Shown: positions 36,740 to 45,448 of the stretch, in pieces | How the letters are laid out: each line of letters opens with the position of its first letter | Numbering within the stretch: the stretch's first letter is position 1 | DNA from: VXNJ01 sp009840625 | GTDB taxonomy: Bacteria > Chloroflexota > UBA11872 > VXNJ01 | DNA: 64,000 bases | Direction of reading: 5' to 3' | Assembly: GCA_965207915.1 (NCBI GenBank) | Contig: OZ242304.1 | Coordinates: 1-64,000, forward strand | Position numbers and translations under genes: made by a program | The notes under the pieces: model-generated | What the model was told of the DNA's origin: nothing | The model's database searches: none | The model's input: the letters and a program-made list of their open reading frames with translations, nothing else

Positions 36740-37152
36740 TGCGGCAGCAGCTGGGTGAACGCGCGCGGCGCTACCTGCTGATGGCCTTCGGCGTGCTGTG
36801 CTTGTCGCTGGGGGCGATCGGGCTGGTCGTGCCAGGTCTGCCGACCACGATCTTCGTGATACTGGCGGCCTGGGCGTTCGTGCGCAGCTGCCCGGTCCTG
36901 CACCGTTGGCTGCTTGAAAACCGCCTGTTCGGTCCCAGGCTGCAGGCCTGGTACGACGATCCGACCCTGCCGCGGGCCGGGAAGCTGGCGATCATTGCCG
37001 CCATCGCAATTTCAATCACGATTTCGATCACCCTCGCCCGCCCGCCGGCCCTGCTGGCACTGACCGGCCTGGCAGTGGCCGGATTCGGCGCCTGGTGGGT
37101 TTGGTTCAGGATCCCGACCCGGGCCGGAACTTCCTCCGGCGGCGATTACTAG
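36739..37152 (+). CDS. DUF454-family (YbaN-like) inner-membrane protein
   Basis: 137 residues with three or four hydrophobic segments. The family signature is LGAIGLVVPGLPTTIFVILA, AWAFVRSCPVLHRWLLENRL and FGPRLQAWYDD. Function unknown. Its ATG shares the A of the preceding TGA (TGATG), so it is coupled with the DUF6958 gene. It converges on nth with a 4-base overlap at the stop codons. Confidence 0.85.
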   Translation: MRQQLGERARRYLLMAFGVLCLSLGAIGLVVPGLPTTIFVILAAWAFVRSCPVLHRWLLENRLFGPRLQAWYDDPTLPRAGKLAIIAAIAISITISITLARPPALLALTGLAVAGFGAWWVWFRIPTRAGTSSGGDY

Positions 37153-37850
37153 TCGGGTAGCGCCGAGGGGCAGATTTCGGCGAGCGAGCATTCGTCGCAA
37201 AGCGCCCGGCGCGCCTTGCAGACCGAGCGCCCGTGCAAGATCAGCGAGTGCCCGAAAAACACCCATTCGGATTGATCGACCAGCGCCATGAGGTCTTTTT
37301 CGATTCCCGGCGCATCGGATTTGGCGGTTAATCCCAAGCGCTGCGACAGCCGGCTCACGTGCGTGTCCACGACCACCCCGGCCGCGATTCCGAACGCGGT
37401 CCCCAGCACCACGTTGGCGGTTTTGCGCGCCACGCCGCGCAGGGTGAGCAGTTCTTCCATGGACCGGGGCAGCTGACCGTCGAATTCCTCGACGAGCGCT
37501 ACCGCAGATTCCTTGATTGCTCGGGCTTTGTTGCGGAAGAAGCCGGTCCGGCGCACTAGCTCTTCAATTTCGGCGATGTCAGCCTCGGCGAAGCTCTGCG
37601 GGCTGGGAAACCGGGCAAACAGGGCCGGCGTCTCGGCGTTGACCCTTTCGTCGGTGCACTGGGCCGAGAGGATGGTTGCGACCAGAAGTTCCCAGGGACT
37701 AGAAAATGTCAGCGCGCAGTCTGCGTCCGGGTACTCGGCGTGCAACCGCCCGACGATGTCTGCGGTCCTTAGCGAGCGCTTGGCGCGGCTTTCGCGCCAG
37801 CGGCGGATTCTGAACTTGGAAGCCGGAGAATTCTTGCGACGGGCGGCCAT
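37149..37850 (-). CDS. nth: Endonuclease III
   Basis: A 233-residue DNA glycosylase/AP lyase for oxidised pyrimidines in base excision repair. The helix-hairpin-helix LRGVARKTANVV carries the catalytic Lys, and VVVDTHVSR carries the catalytic Asp. The C-terminal [4Fe-4S] ligands are spaced C-x6-C-x2-C-x5-C (CKARRALCDECSLAEIC). The N-terminus has a basic extension of about 25 residues (RRKNSPASKFRIRRWRESR) beyond the usual start. ATG 37850. Confidence 0.95.
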   Translation of the reverse strand: MAARRKNSPASKFRIRRWRESRAKRSLRTADIVGRLHAEYPDADCALTFSSPWELLVATILSAQCTDERVNAETPALFARFPSPQSFAEADIAEIEELVRRTGFFRNKARAIKESAVALVEEFDGQLPRSMEELLTLRGVARKTANVVLGTAFGIAAGVVVDTHVSRLSQRLGLTAKSDAPGIEKDLMALVDQSEWVFFGHSLILHGRSVCKARRALCDECSLAEICPSALPD

Positions 37851-37991
37851 GACAAACCGTTGGTGATCTGAGGACCCACATTATCCGGGTAGACGCGCGA
37901 CTTCCGGCGACGCGCCTTCAAACTATCGTGGATTTGGCTTGGACTGCGGGAATGGCGCCGCGGCAACAACGACCCACGGGAGCAACTACGC

Positions 37992-38861
37992 GTGGCGGAT
38001 TGGCATTTTGAACGAATTGGCGGGGAGTATTCGTTTACCGAGGGCCCGCAATGGACCGGCGATCTGGTGCTGTTCACCGACATGTACAACTACCGGATCA
38101 TCTCCTTCGACCCCGCGACCGGTCAGGTGGCGCGTTTCTTCCAGGGCACGAATCTGACCAATGGATTGCTCTACTCTTCTGGCGGCGACCTCTACTGTTG
38201 CGAGGTGGCGGCTCGGCGTCTGTCGCGGCTGCGCGACGGGCGGCGAGAAGTACTGGCCGAGGGTTTCGGCGGCGACCGCCTTAATTCGCCCAACGACGTG
38301 ACCGAGGACTCCAAGGGCCGCATCTGGTTCACCGACCCGCGTTACGGCGAACACCGCGCCGACATGGAACTCGATCATGAATCGGTGTACCGCCTGGACC
38401 CGGAATCGGGCACGCTTACGAGGGCAACTTTCGACACCACCCGGCCCAACGGGCTGTTGTTTTCCGCGGACGAGAAAACGCTTTACGTCGTGCAGAGCGA
38501 CTACGGCGAAGGCGCGGCCCGCGAACTGCGCGCATACCCGGTCGGCGAGGACGGTTCATTGGGCCCGTTCAGGGTGCTGCACAATTTCTTTCCCTCGCGC
38601 GGGGCCGATGGTCTCACGCTGACCTCAGAAGGTCACGTCATGGCCGCGGCCGGTTGGTCGGTCAACGGGCCGGGCCCGATGATCTACGTATTCGACTCCA
38701 GCGGCCGCGTGCTCGAAACCCAGCCGACCCCGCCCGGATTTCCGACCAATCTGTGCTTCGGCGGCGCAGATCTTGGCGATCTGTACGTGACCATGGGGGA
38801 AGCGGGGGTATTTCGCGTGCGCAACTGCGGGTACCGCGGACACGATCGCTACCGCCGCTAG
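37992..38861 (+). CDS. SMP-30/gluconolactonase family lactonase
   Basis: 289 residues of a six-bladed propeller. Metal-binding residues of the family are visible as TEGPQW (Glu), NSPNDV (Asn) and SRGADGL (Asp). Other signatures are GRIWFTDPRYG and RPNGLLFSADEKTLYV. It likely hydrolyses a sugar lactone. GTG start at 37992, supported by the usual short lead before the first blade. Divergent from nth. Together with the GH4-SDR pair nearby it could serve sugar oxidation, but they are not in one operon. Confidence 0.88.
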   Translation: MADWHFERIGGEYSFTEGPQWTGDLVLFTDMYNYRIISFDPATGQVARFFQGTNLTNGLLYSSGGDLYCCEVAARRLSRLRDGRREVLAEGFGGDRLNSPNDVTEDSKGRIWFTDPRYGEHRADMELDHESVYRLDPESGTLTRATFDTTRPNGLLFSADEKTLYVVQSDYGEGAARELRAYPVGEDGSLGPFRVLHNFFPSRGADGLTLTSEGHVMAAAGWSVNGPGPMIYVFDSSGRVLETQPTPPGFPTNLCFGGADLGDLYVTMGEAGVFRVRNCGYRGHDRYRR

Positions 38862-38894
38862 CTTGGGATCCCCCGCCGCAACATCGCGCGGCGG

Positions 38895-38967
<73 letters not shown>

Positions 38968-39029
38968 AAGCCAGTATAGGTGGGCCCGCCGGGGAGTGGT
39001 TCGCCGCGCTGGAGCGCGGCCAATTGGAC

Positions 39030-39314
39030 TTAGGCTACCTGCGCCTTGCGCAGTTCGGCAACGTGCGAGCGGACATCCTCGGCCAGCTGCTCGTCGCTCT
39101 CGGCCTCGACCGCCAGCTGGATGAAGTCCTCGGAAGACAGCTGCAGCTGGGCCAACACCCGTCGGTCGATGGGGCAGGGGTAGATGTACTCGTCGATGTA
39201 CCCACCGGCGAATGCCTTCGCCTTGTCGGACATGCGGGCGATCCACGGCACGCCGTCGACGGTGACGTCGCGGGCCCGGGGACGGAACGGGCGCTCGATC
39301 GGCGGCTGGGACAT
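39030..39314 (-). CDS. DUF5069-family protein
   Basis: 94 residues. The family signature is ARMSDKAKAFAGGYIDEYIY followed by PCPIDRRVLAQL and EDFIQLAVEAESDEQL. These proteins are of unknown function. ATG 39314 is chosen over 39341 because the downstream start MSQPPIERPFRP matches the usual short lead. It stands alone between tRNA-Lys and a gene-poor stretch. Confidence 0.7.
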   Translation of the reverse strand: MSQPPIERPFRPRARDVTVDGVPWIARMSDKAKAFAGGYIDEYIYPCPIDRRVLAQLQLSSEDFIQLAVEAESDEQLAEDVRSHVAELRKAQVA

Positions 39315-39793
39315 TGGCGGCTCCCGTCTGGCGGAAATCAATTATTCGGACGCGTAATTGTTTCATTCTCGTACCTTTTGCAAGCGGTGTAAACGCGCCT
39401 CCAATAACTCGGGTCTCGCATTGATCTCCCGGGCGAATGCCATACCTCAGCAAACTCCACCTGACCCGCGCGACCAATGCCGCAATGACGTCAGAAACCG
39501 ACCCCCACAGCCGGTTCGACATCAAACTACCGGCCTTGAGCATGCGGCGCTGAGGGCGACTGAGCAGTGACCGGTCAGCCCCCGAATCGGAAAGATCAAT
39601 TGGCAGTCGGGCCGATTCAACCGGTCTGGGCCCGGAACTGGCAGTTGACCCCGGCTGCCTATGCGGTTGCCGGTCCCGACGTCGAAATCGGGTGGCCCGA
39701 CCGATCCCGTATGACCTGCGCCTTTCGGTGGATTACCAAGGCGCCGATTCATTTGATTGGACGCTGAGGACCGGGTCCCAACTCTCAACGCAT
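39315..39793. other. Gene-poor stretch before the toxin-antitoxin pair
   Basis: About 480 bases with lower GC than the surroundings. Open frames of up to 92 codons occur on both strands but none has recognisable family sequence or consistent codon use. Likely non-coding or decayed DNA next to the transferred toxin-antitoxin module. Confidence 0.45.
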
Positions 39794-39822
39794 TAGTCAA
39801 TAAAAAGGACTAGTCATATAAT
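39794..39822 (+). promoter_or_regulatory. Promoter and operator of the toxin-antitoxin operon
   Basis: A perfect -10 box TATAAT at 39817-39822 lies 17 bases after TAGTCA (39794-39799, four of six matches to TTGACA). TAGTCA is repeated at 39811-39816, and GACTAGTC at 39808-39815 is a perfect palindrome between the two boxes, a good site for antitoxin autoregulation. The ATG of the antitoxin is 34 bases beyond the -10. Confidence 0.7.
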
Positions 39823-39855
39823 CTGGTCACTTAATCATTTGGATTCAGAGTAGAG

Positions 39856-40080
39856 ATGAAGACGATCGGCGCGGCGAAATTCAAGGCCCAATGCCTGGCA
39901 TTGCTAGACCAGATTGACGCTGACGGCCTTATCGTGACCAAGCACGGAAAACCGGTGGCCAAGGTGATTCCCATCGGCAACCGTGATGCGGATCTGATTG
40001 GCTGCCTTAGCGGCCGGATAGAGGTCAAGGGTGACATTTTCACGACCGGAATCGCCTGGGACGCAGATGGTAAACCTTGA
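39856..40080 (+). CDS. Phd/YefM-type antitoxin
   Basis: 74 residues. The N-terminal DNA-binding fold is clear: IGAAKFKAQCLALLDQI, GLIVTKHGKPVAKVIPI. The C-terminus (GCLSGRIEVKGDIFTTGIAW) is the part expected to wrap the toxin. It represses its own operon, probably through the palindrome at 39808-39815. Its stop overlaps the toxin start by 14 bases. It pairs with the PIN toxin that follows. Confidence 0.9.
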   Translation: MKTIGAAKFKAQCLALLDQIDADGLIVTKHGKPVAKVIPIGNRDADLIGCLSGRIEVKGDIFTTGIAWDADGKP

Positions 40081-40426
40081 CACGCACATGTTGGTACACG
40101 CTTTCGAAGGCAAGTTAACCGCGTCGGAGCGGCGCGTTCTTGCACGAAACCCGTGGTCGATTTCGGCAATCGTGAATTGGGAGTTGGCCAAATTGCACCA
40201 ACTCGGACGAGTCCATCTGGACTTGAATCGCCCCGAGTTTTTGCGGGCGATGGCCCGTTTGCACGTATGGCCAATCGATTGGGAAGTCGCGTGCGCATCC
40301 ACGAGGCTTGATTTCCGCAGCGACCCGGCGGATGAAATCATCGCCGCGACAAGCCTGGTTCACGGCGTGCCGTTGTTAACCCGTGACCGCAAGATGCTCG
40401 AATCGAAACTGGTGCCGCTGGTTTAG
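40067..40426 (+). CDS. vapC: PIN-domain ribonuclease toxin (VapC-type)
   Basis: 119 residues. PIN-domain acidic residues are seen in VNLDTHMLVHAFEG (first Asp), AIVNWELAKL (Glu), RSDPADEIIAATSL (Asp) and LLTRDRKML (Asp). VapC toxins cleave tRNA or rRNA when the antitoxin is degraded. ATG 40067 lies inside the antitoxin gene, and a longer frame from 40031 would lose the usual start just before the first Asp. All catalytic residues are present. Confidence 0.9.
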   Translation: MVNLDTHMLVHAFEGKLTASERRVLARNPWSISAIVNWELAKLHQLGRVHLDLNRPEFLRAMARLHVWPIDWEVACASTRLDFRSDPADEIIAATSLVHGVPLLTRDRKMLESKLVPLV

Positions 40427-40464
40427 CGACGCCGCACATGCCGCATACGCCGGTGGTGGAAGGC

Positions 40465-41421
40465 TCAGCGCCGGTCCAGCTCCATCTCGTGGGCCAGCTC
40501 GCTCAACTCCTCGGGCCTGGCCACCGGTTCGGCGAGCGCTGTCACGACCGATTGCCAGCGCCGCTGGCTGATTTCGGCTCCGTCGGCCCGGGCGCGATCG
40601 AGCCGTTCGAGCAGCGCCAACAGCGCCAGGAACCGGTGGATCCCGATCAGTTCGGGCCGGTAGCCGCCACCGCCCAAGAAATCGAACAGGTCGATGAGGG
40701 TCAACACCAATTCGCCGGTTATCGCGCAGACGTACTCCTGACCGGCCCCGCGGGCCCCGCTGGCGATCAGATAGGAAGCAAGCCTTCGCTCCACCCACTC
40801 GGCGCCCAGGACTGAAAAGTCGATCACGGTCACCGATTCGCCGTCGGTCACCAGGTTGCTGGCCGAGCAGTCCAATGAGCCGTAGTTCCAGGAACCCTGC
40901 CAGGCGATTTCGTAGATCGGACGCAGAAGGTCTTCGGCATCGTCCAGGTCGGGATTGACCAGGCGGCAGGCGCGGGCGTTGCGGAGCAGGTCCTCCTCAT
41001 CGCGGCGGCGCAGGTGATCGACCATGATCTGATCCGATTCCTCGCGCGGTCCCGAGATCTGGGCGAACACCAGCTCGACCGCGATCAAAGCCCGCAGGCC
41101 GAGTTCGATCAGCGGGTCGTCGCCGCGCGCGCTGATGACCTGATCCAGCGTCCGGTCTCCGTGCCAGCTCAGCAGCAGCGCCGGCGCATCCTCGTCGGCG
41201 GCCACCACCCGCGGGGTCGGCGCGTCGAAGCGCTCCAGCTGCTGCAGCGTCTCGCGTTCGGTGCGGTAGGCGGTGTGGTCCGGGCCGTAAAGCTTGAGGG
41301 CCCAGCGCCGGCCCTGTTCGTCCTCGGCCAGATAGGTTCCGGCGCCTGCAGCGCGCTCGGTGATCGGCCGCGCGGTGAGCGGGCGGTCGGCCAGGGCCGA
41401 AGCCAGCTGCGAGGGGTTCAC
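40465..41421 (-). CDS. Aminoglycoside-phosphotransferase-like kinase
   Basis: A 318-residue protein-kinase-like fold. N-lobe Lys in RWALKLYGPDH and Glu in RTERETLQQLERF. The catalytic loop reads GSLDCSASNLV: the Asp and Asn of the HxDxxxxN motif are kept but the His is Ser. VTVIDFSV supplies the metal-binding Asp. The rest, including FLGGGGYRPELIGIHRFLALLA, is not assigned. The substrate is unknown; the resistance-gene label should not be assumed. It starts 12 bases after the DUF2344 gene, so the two are probably co-transcribed. Confidence 0.65.
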   Translation of the reverse strand: MNPSQLASALADRPLTARPITERAAGAGTYLAEDEQGRRWALKLYGPDHTAYRTERETLQQLERFDAPTPRVVAADEDAPALLLSWHGDRTLDQVISARGDDPLIELGLRALIAVELVFAQISGPREESDQIMVDHLRRRDEEDLLRNARACRLVNPDLDDAEDLLRPIYEIAWQGSWNYGSLDCSASNLVTDGESVTVIDFSVLGAEWVERRLASYLIASGARGAGQEYVCAITGELVLTLIDLFDFLGGGGYRPELIGIHRFLALLALLERLDRARADGAEISQRRWQSVVTALAEPVARPEELSELAHEMELDRR

Positions 41422-41432
41422 GGCGCGGCCTC

Positions 41433-42101
41433 CTAGAACTCGTACTTGACGTTAACGCGGGTGAACGAGTTGCCGCCGACCCCCAGCGCATCGGCCACGT
41501 CCTCGGGCCGGCAGAGGGTTCCCTCCCCGATTGCGATTTCGACCTCGAATCCATCCGGTCCCTTGGCGGAAAGATCTCGCACCGCTTTGCGCACGTCGAT
41601 CTCGCGCACCCTGCCGGGGCCGCGCCGGACCGTGGCAGGAGCTGATTCGAGCTCCATGAACCGCCGGACGGACGGTGCCAAATCGGGCGCCGGATCGGCA
41701 AGCAGGACCCGGTACCGGTAACTCTGGGCGGCCGCCATGGGAGATCGCCGTCCCGCGACCGGCCGGTCCTCGGTCACGATGCTTATCCCGTCGGGGCAGG
41801 CCCGGTCCAGCAGGGCGACCAGGTCTGCCGGACCCGGTTCGGAAAACTCGATGTCGACCAATTCGCCGCGGCCGCAGTGACCCACCGGGAGGGGCGGTCC
41901 GAACCGCAGGCGCGGCTTGGGGGAAAAGCCCTGGCTGTAGGCCAGCGGGGCGTTGATCCGGCGCAAGGCGCGCACCAACGCGGTAATCAGATCGTTGTGC
42001 GGCAGGTAGCGGGCCGGGCCGGCCTTGTCGAACCGCAAACGCCGGGTGATACGCGGGGCGGATTCCACACCCGGCGGTCCGGAGGCGGATTGCCCGGTCA
42101 A
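41433..42101 (-). CDS. DUF2344 radical-SAM-associated protein (TIGR03936 family)
   Basis: 222 residues matching the family: RLRFDKAGPARYLPHNDLIT, ALRRINAPLAYSQGFSPKPR, FGPPLPVGHCGRGELVDIEF. In many bacteria this domain is fused to or next to a TIGR03960 radical SAM protein near ribonuclease G and rplU; here it stands without that partner. Function is unproven, and an RNA-modification role is inferred from the association. ATG 42101. First gene of a pair with the kinase and divergent from the HNH nuclease. Confidence 0.85.
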   Translation of the reverse strand: MTGQSASGPPGVESAPRITRRLRFDKAGPARYLPHNDLITALVRALRRINAPLAYSQGFSPKPRLRFGPPLPVGHCGRGELVDIEFSEPGPADLVALLDRACPDGISIVTEDRPVAGRRSPMAAAQSYRYRVLLADPAPDLAPSVRRFMELESAPATVRRGPGRVREIDVRKAVRDLSAKGPDGFEVEIAIGEGTLCRPEDVADALGVGGNSFTRVNVKYEF

Positions 42102-42151
42102 CCGTGAACCCTCCGGGCATTAGCGGATAATCCCGCCGGGAGGCTTGCCGC

Positions 42152-42688
42152 ATGCAAACCCTGGTTCTCAATCAGGACTACCAGCCGCTGAACATTTGTT
42201 CCGACCGGCGCGCGTTCGTGCTTGTGGACCGCGGCAAGGCCGACCTCGTGTCCGAACACCGGCAGCGATTCCGGCTGTTTGAAAGCTCCTTGGCGCGCCC
42301 CTCGGTAATCCGGATGCGCTATTACGTTCGTCGCCCTCCGCCGGGCGCCAAGCTGGGCCGGCGTGAACTCTTCGCCCGCGATGACCATACCTGCCAGTAC
42401 TGCGGCGCGCGTGAGGCCGAATTCACCGTCGACCACGTATTGCCCAAGCGGTTGGGCGGTCCGGGCACCTGGGAAAACCTGGTGACCAGTTGCCGGCGCT
42501 GCAATCTGCGCAAGGGGGGCAAGACTCTCAGTCAAGCCGGAATGCGGCTGCGGCGCAGGCCGCAGCGGCCGCTGATATCGATGCACCGGATGGTCCAACT
42601 CAAGGCCGCCGGCCGCGAAGAGCCGGGCTGGCGCCAATTCCTCTATCCGGGAAGTTTTGCTCCCAAACTGGAGCAGAGCGCAGTCTGA
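42152..42688 (+). CDS. HNH endonuclease
   Basis: 178 residues. The zinc ligands CQYC and CRRC bracket the HNH core TVDHVLPKRLGGPGTWENLV. The N-terminal region VLNQDYQPLNICSDRRAFVL is the signature of the widespread chromosomal HNH family with this start. Unlike mobile HNH enzymes these are near universal in some phyla and their role is unclear. ATG 42152. Divergent from the DUF2344 gene with only 50 bases between. Confidence 0.88.
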   Translation: MQTLVLNQDYQPLNICSDRRAFVLVDRGKADLVSEHRQRFRLFESSLARPSVIRMRYYVRRPPPGAKLGRRELFARDDHTCQYCGAREAEFTVDHVLPKRLGGPGTWENLVTSCRRCNLRKGGKTLSQAGMRLRRRPQRPLISMHRMVQLKAAGREEPGWRQFLYPGSFAPKLEQSAV

Positions 42689-42691
42689 CCG

Positions 42692-42714
42692 CGGCCGGGG
42701 ACCGGCCCCGGTCG
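42692..42714. terminator. Hairpin between convergent HNH and tatA genes
   Basis: CCGGGG at 42695-42700 pairs with CCCCGG at 42706-42711 around ACCGG; a G-U pair and two further G-C pairs extend the stem to 42692-42714. It lies 4 bases after the HNH stop and 12 bases before the tatA stop, so it could serve both strands. No U-tract is present. Confidence 0.35.
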
Positions 42715-42726
42715 GGCCGGAGACGG

Positions 42727-42966
42727 CTAGTTTGCGGACTTACTCTCGCTGGATTCGGCTGACGCCGCGTCCGAGGCGTCGGCGCTGGCGGCCATGTCGC
42801 CCGATTCCTCGCCCTCTGCCTCGTTTTCCTCGGGCCGGGCCTCTTCGCGGAATTCGCGGATGCTACGGCCAAGCGCCCCGCCGATTCCCGAGATCTTGCC
42901 GACCCCGAATACGACCAGGACGATCGCAAGGATTATGAGGAGCTCGAGCGGCCCTACCGATGGCAC
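42727..42966 (-). CDS. tatA: Twin-arginine translocase subunit TatA/TatE
   Basis: 79 residues. One membrane helix (LELLIILAIVLVVFGVGKI) followed by the amphipathic helix GIGGALGRSIREFREEARPE and an acidic Ser/Ala/Glu tail, the standard TatA layout, with the FGxxK/PE hinge. GTG 42966 gives the usual short N-terminus before the helix. It forms the Tat pore for folded proteins. 102 bases downstream of pyrE on the same strand; no tatC is seen in the window. Confidence 0.9.
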   Translation of the reverse strand: MPSVGPLELLIILAIVLVVFGVGKISGIGGALGRSIREFREEARPEENEAEGEESGDMAASADASDAASAESSESKSAN

Positions 42967-43068
42967 GTGTTGACCCTTACTGCTAGGTGGTCCCGCCCAC
43001 CGCATGAAGCCGCGAAGCCGGAGGCGGGCAGATTTATTTTAGAAATTGTTGACAAAAACCGGTTGCCG

Positions 43069-43704
43069 TCAGTCTGCCCCGCCGGCCCGCAGGTAGTTTT
43101 GCGACCGCTGGTAGTTGTCCTCCGAGATCCAGCCGCGCGACATGTAGTAGTTCAGGATCCGACGCAGGTGCAGGATGCTGAACAGGTTCACTTCGGCGCC
43201 GCCACGCCGCGTGTCGCGGTCGCGTTCCCGGTCGATCAGCACCGCCGCGTCGGTGACCCGAAGGTCTACCGACCGCAGCGCAAGCGCGGTCGCCGATATG
43301 GAACCCCCTGAGGTGACCAGGTCGTCGACTATCAGGACCGTCTGGCCGGGCAGGTAGCGGCCTTCAATTCGCGAACTGCCGGACGGTGCGGGATTCACGT
43401 ATATGAGCGGCGTTCCGCTTTCCAGCGACATCGCGGTGGCCAGATTGAGACCGCCGAGCGGGACGCCGGCGATCAGGTCGAAAGGTCCACACTGGGGTCG
43501 GCGGAGCTGCTGCCGCGAGCGGATTTCCTCAAGCATCACGTGGGCCGCGGCGCGCAGTGCTTCCGGATTCGAGCACAACACCTTCGGATTGATGTAGACC
43601 GGCGAATCGACGGTAGAGCGGCCCAGGGTGAAGCTGCCGAATTCAATTCCGCCCAATTCGTAAATGGTCTGGGCGAGCGCCAGGACGTCTGACTCGCTGT
43701 TCAC
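43069..43704 (-). CDS. pyrE: Orotate phosphoribosyltransferase
   Basis: 211 residues, the usual length. The PRPP-binding loop is VLIVDDLVTSGGS, preceded by the family stretch GSFTLGRSTVDSPVYINPKV and DLIAGVPLGGLNLATAMSLE. It makes orotidine 5'-phosphate in pyrimidine synthesis. ATG 43704. The region between it and the divergent nucleoside phosphorylase gene is about 390 bases, large enough for separate promoters. Confidence 0.93.
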   Translation of the reverse strand: MNSESDVLALAQTIYELGGIEFGSFTLGRSTVDSPVYINPKVLCSNPEALRAAAHVMLEEIRSRQQLRRPQCGPFDLIAGVPLGGLNLATAMSLESGTPLIYVNPAPSGSSRIEGRYLPGQTVLIVDDLVTSGGSISATALALRSVDLRVTDAAVLIDRERDRDTRRGGAEVNLFSILHLRRILNYYMSRGWISEDNYQRSQNYLRAGGAD

Positions 43705-44094
43705 CTGTTCGGCTCGGCCCTCTCGAACGCCTGCGCAACACGACGTAAGACGACTTTAGGTGGCCCGGTTCGAAATGCTGCATGATTGCCTCTTCATTTT
43801 CCCGACGGCGGCAATCGCGAATTCAACCCGGTCCGGCGCCGCCGGGCATCCGGTCAATATGGGCGGCGCGCGGTGTCGCCGGTCGTCCCCACTAAGGCGG
43901 TCCGGCACGCGGATTCGGTCTGCCACCTGCCCGCGGACCGCAAGCCCGGCGGGGCTCCGGCAGCCGGATCGCACCGCGCTGCCGGCGTTTGAGGCAGGCG
44001 ATCATTGCAGTGCCGCCAGCCGAATCCCAAATTTCGCCGCCATTCCCGGCTCGAGTGCGGCCGTACCGATCAGGTCCCGAAATAGGCACCAGCC
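43705..44094. other. Divergent intergenic region between pyrE and the nucleoside phosphorylase gene
   Basis: About 390 bases. The longest open frames (43760-44284 on the plus strand and others) are Arg/Pro/Ser-rich and overlap the phosphorylase in another frame, so I reject them as genes. No confident promoter or riboswitch was recognised. Confidence 0.45.
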
Positions 44095-45420
44095 GTGTTC
44101 GACCCCGCAACCTTCATCGCCGCCAAGAAATCGGGCGCGCGACATCCGGCCGACCAGATCGAGAGCTTCGTCAAAGGACTGGTCAGCGGCGCGGTGGCCG
44201 ATTACCAGGCCGCCGCCTGGGCGATGGCGGTCTGCTTCAAGGGTCTGGACGGGCAAGAGACGGCAACCCTGGCCGAGGCCATAGCCGATTCCGGGGCCCG
44301 CCTCGACTGGCCGCTGCCGGGCGTTCGGGTCGTGGACAAGCACTCAACCGGCGGGGTCGGCGACAAGATATCGCTGGTGGCGGTGCCGCTGGCGGCGGCC
44401 TGCGGCCTGGCGGTGCCCAAACTCTCGGGACGCGGACTGGGCATAACCGGGGGAACGCTCGACAAACTCGAGTCGATTCCCGGACTGCGGGTAGGTCTGG
44501 ACGAGGCGCAATTGCGCGGGCAGGTAGCCGAACACGGCCTGGTGATCGCGGCCCAGAGCGAAGCGATCGCGCCCGCCGACGCAATCCTTTACGCGCTGCG
44601 CGACGTGACCGCCACCATAGATTCGATCCCCCTCATCGCGGCGTCAGTAATGGGCAAAAAGCTGGCTGGCGGGGCACCGACCCTGGCGCTCGACGTCAAG
44701 TGCGGCCGCGGCGCTTTCATGGCCGATTACGACGACGCCTTCGCCCTGGCCGAGCTGATGGCCGAAATCGGTTCGGCCGCCGGCGTGGCGGTTCGCGCGT
44801 ACGTCTCATCCATGGACCACCCGCTGGGGCGCGCGGTCGGGAATTCGCTGGAAGTGGCCGAGGCCCTGGAAGTACTCTCCGGCGGGGGCCCGGCCGACGT
44901 AGTGGAGCTCGCCCTCACCATCGTGGCCGGACTCCTGCGCGACTCGGGGGCGCGACCGGCCCCGCGCGCCGCCCGCGAAGCCGCCGGCCGGGCGCTTGAG
45001 TCGGGTGCGGCGCGGGAAAAATTCGCGGCGATGATCGAGGCCCAGGGCGGGGACCTGGCCAAATTCCAGGCCCACCCTCCCCACTCCCGACGCCGGCGGA
45101 TCGAAGTCCGGTCAGCCGCCGACGGGTTCGTGTCCGGAATCGACGCTCGGATGATCGGAGAGGTGGTCCGGTCCCTGGGCGGCGGACGGCTGGCAAAAGA
45201 CGCGAGCGTCGATCACGGCGTCGGAGTAAGGATCTGCGCGGGCCGCGGCGACAGGATTGCCGCCGGCGACCTTCTCGCGGAGGCGTTCGTTTCCGATGCC
45301 AGCGGGGGCGTGGTCGCCGATTCTGTTGCCGCCGCGTTCGAACTTTCTTCCCAGCCGGCGTTGCCGAAACCGCTGATACTGGGCCAGGTGCTGCGCACCG
45401 CTTCCGATGCCGACCCATAA
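44095..45420 (+). CDS. Thymidine/pyrimidine-nucleoside phosphorylase
   Basis: 441 residues with GTG start at 44095. Signatures are VDKHSTGGVGDKISLVAVPL, CGLAVPKLSGRGLGITGGTL and DKLESIPGLRVGL; the phosphate-binding loop KHSTGG and the sequence KLAGGAPTLALDVKCGRGAF confirm the deoA/pdp family. It splits pyrimidine nucleosides into base and (deoxy)ribose-1-phosphate. Choice between deoA and pdp is not possible from sequence alone. First gene of a tight cluster with valS. Confidence 0.92.
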   Translation: MFDPATFIAAKKSGARHPADQIESFVKGLVSGAVADYQAAAWAMAVCFKGLDGQETATLAEAIADSGARLDWPLPGVRVVDKHSTGGVGDKISLVAVPLAAACGLAVPKLSGRGLGITGGTLDKLESIPGLRVGLDEAQLRGQVAEHGLVIAAQSEAIAPADAILYALRDVTATIDSIPLIAASVMGKKLAGGAPTLALDVKCGRGAFMADYDDAFALAELMAEIGSAAGVAVRAYVSSMDHPLGRAVGNSLEVAEALEVLSGGGPADVVELALTIVAGLLRDSGARPAPRAAREAAGRALESGAAREKFAAMIEAQGGDLAKFQAHPPHSRRRRIEVRSAADGFVSGIDARMIGEVVRSLGGGRLAKDASVDHGVGVRICAGRGDRIAAGDLLAEAFVSDASGGVVADSVAAAFELSSQPALPKPLILGQVLRTASDADP

Positions 45421-45448
45421 AATCGCGCCGGATTCGCCGTAAGGAACC

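Noticed and set aside
43760..44284. A 174-codon frame across the pyrE-phosphorylase gap
   Set aside because: Arg/Pro/Ser-rich, overlaps the phosphorylase in another frame, no ribosome site and no family sequence.
43989..44999. A 336-codon plus-strand frame overlapping the phosphorylase
   Set aside because: Almost entirely Arg and Gly; a frame-shifted shadow of the phosphorylase gene.
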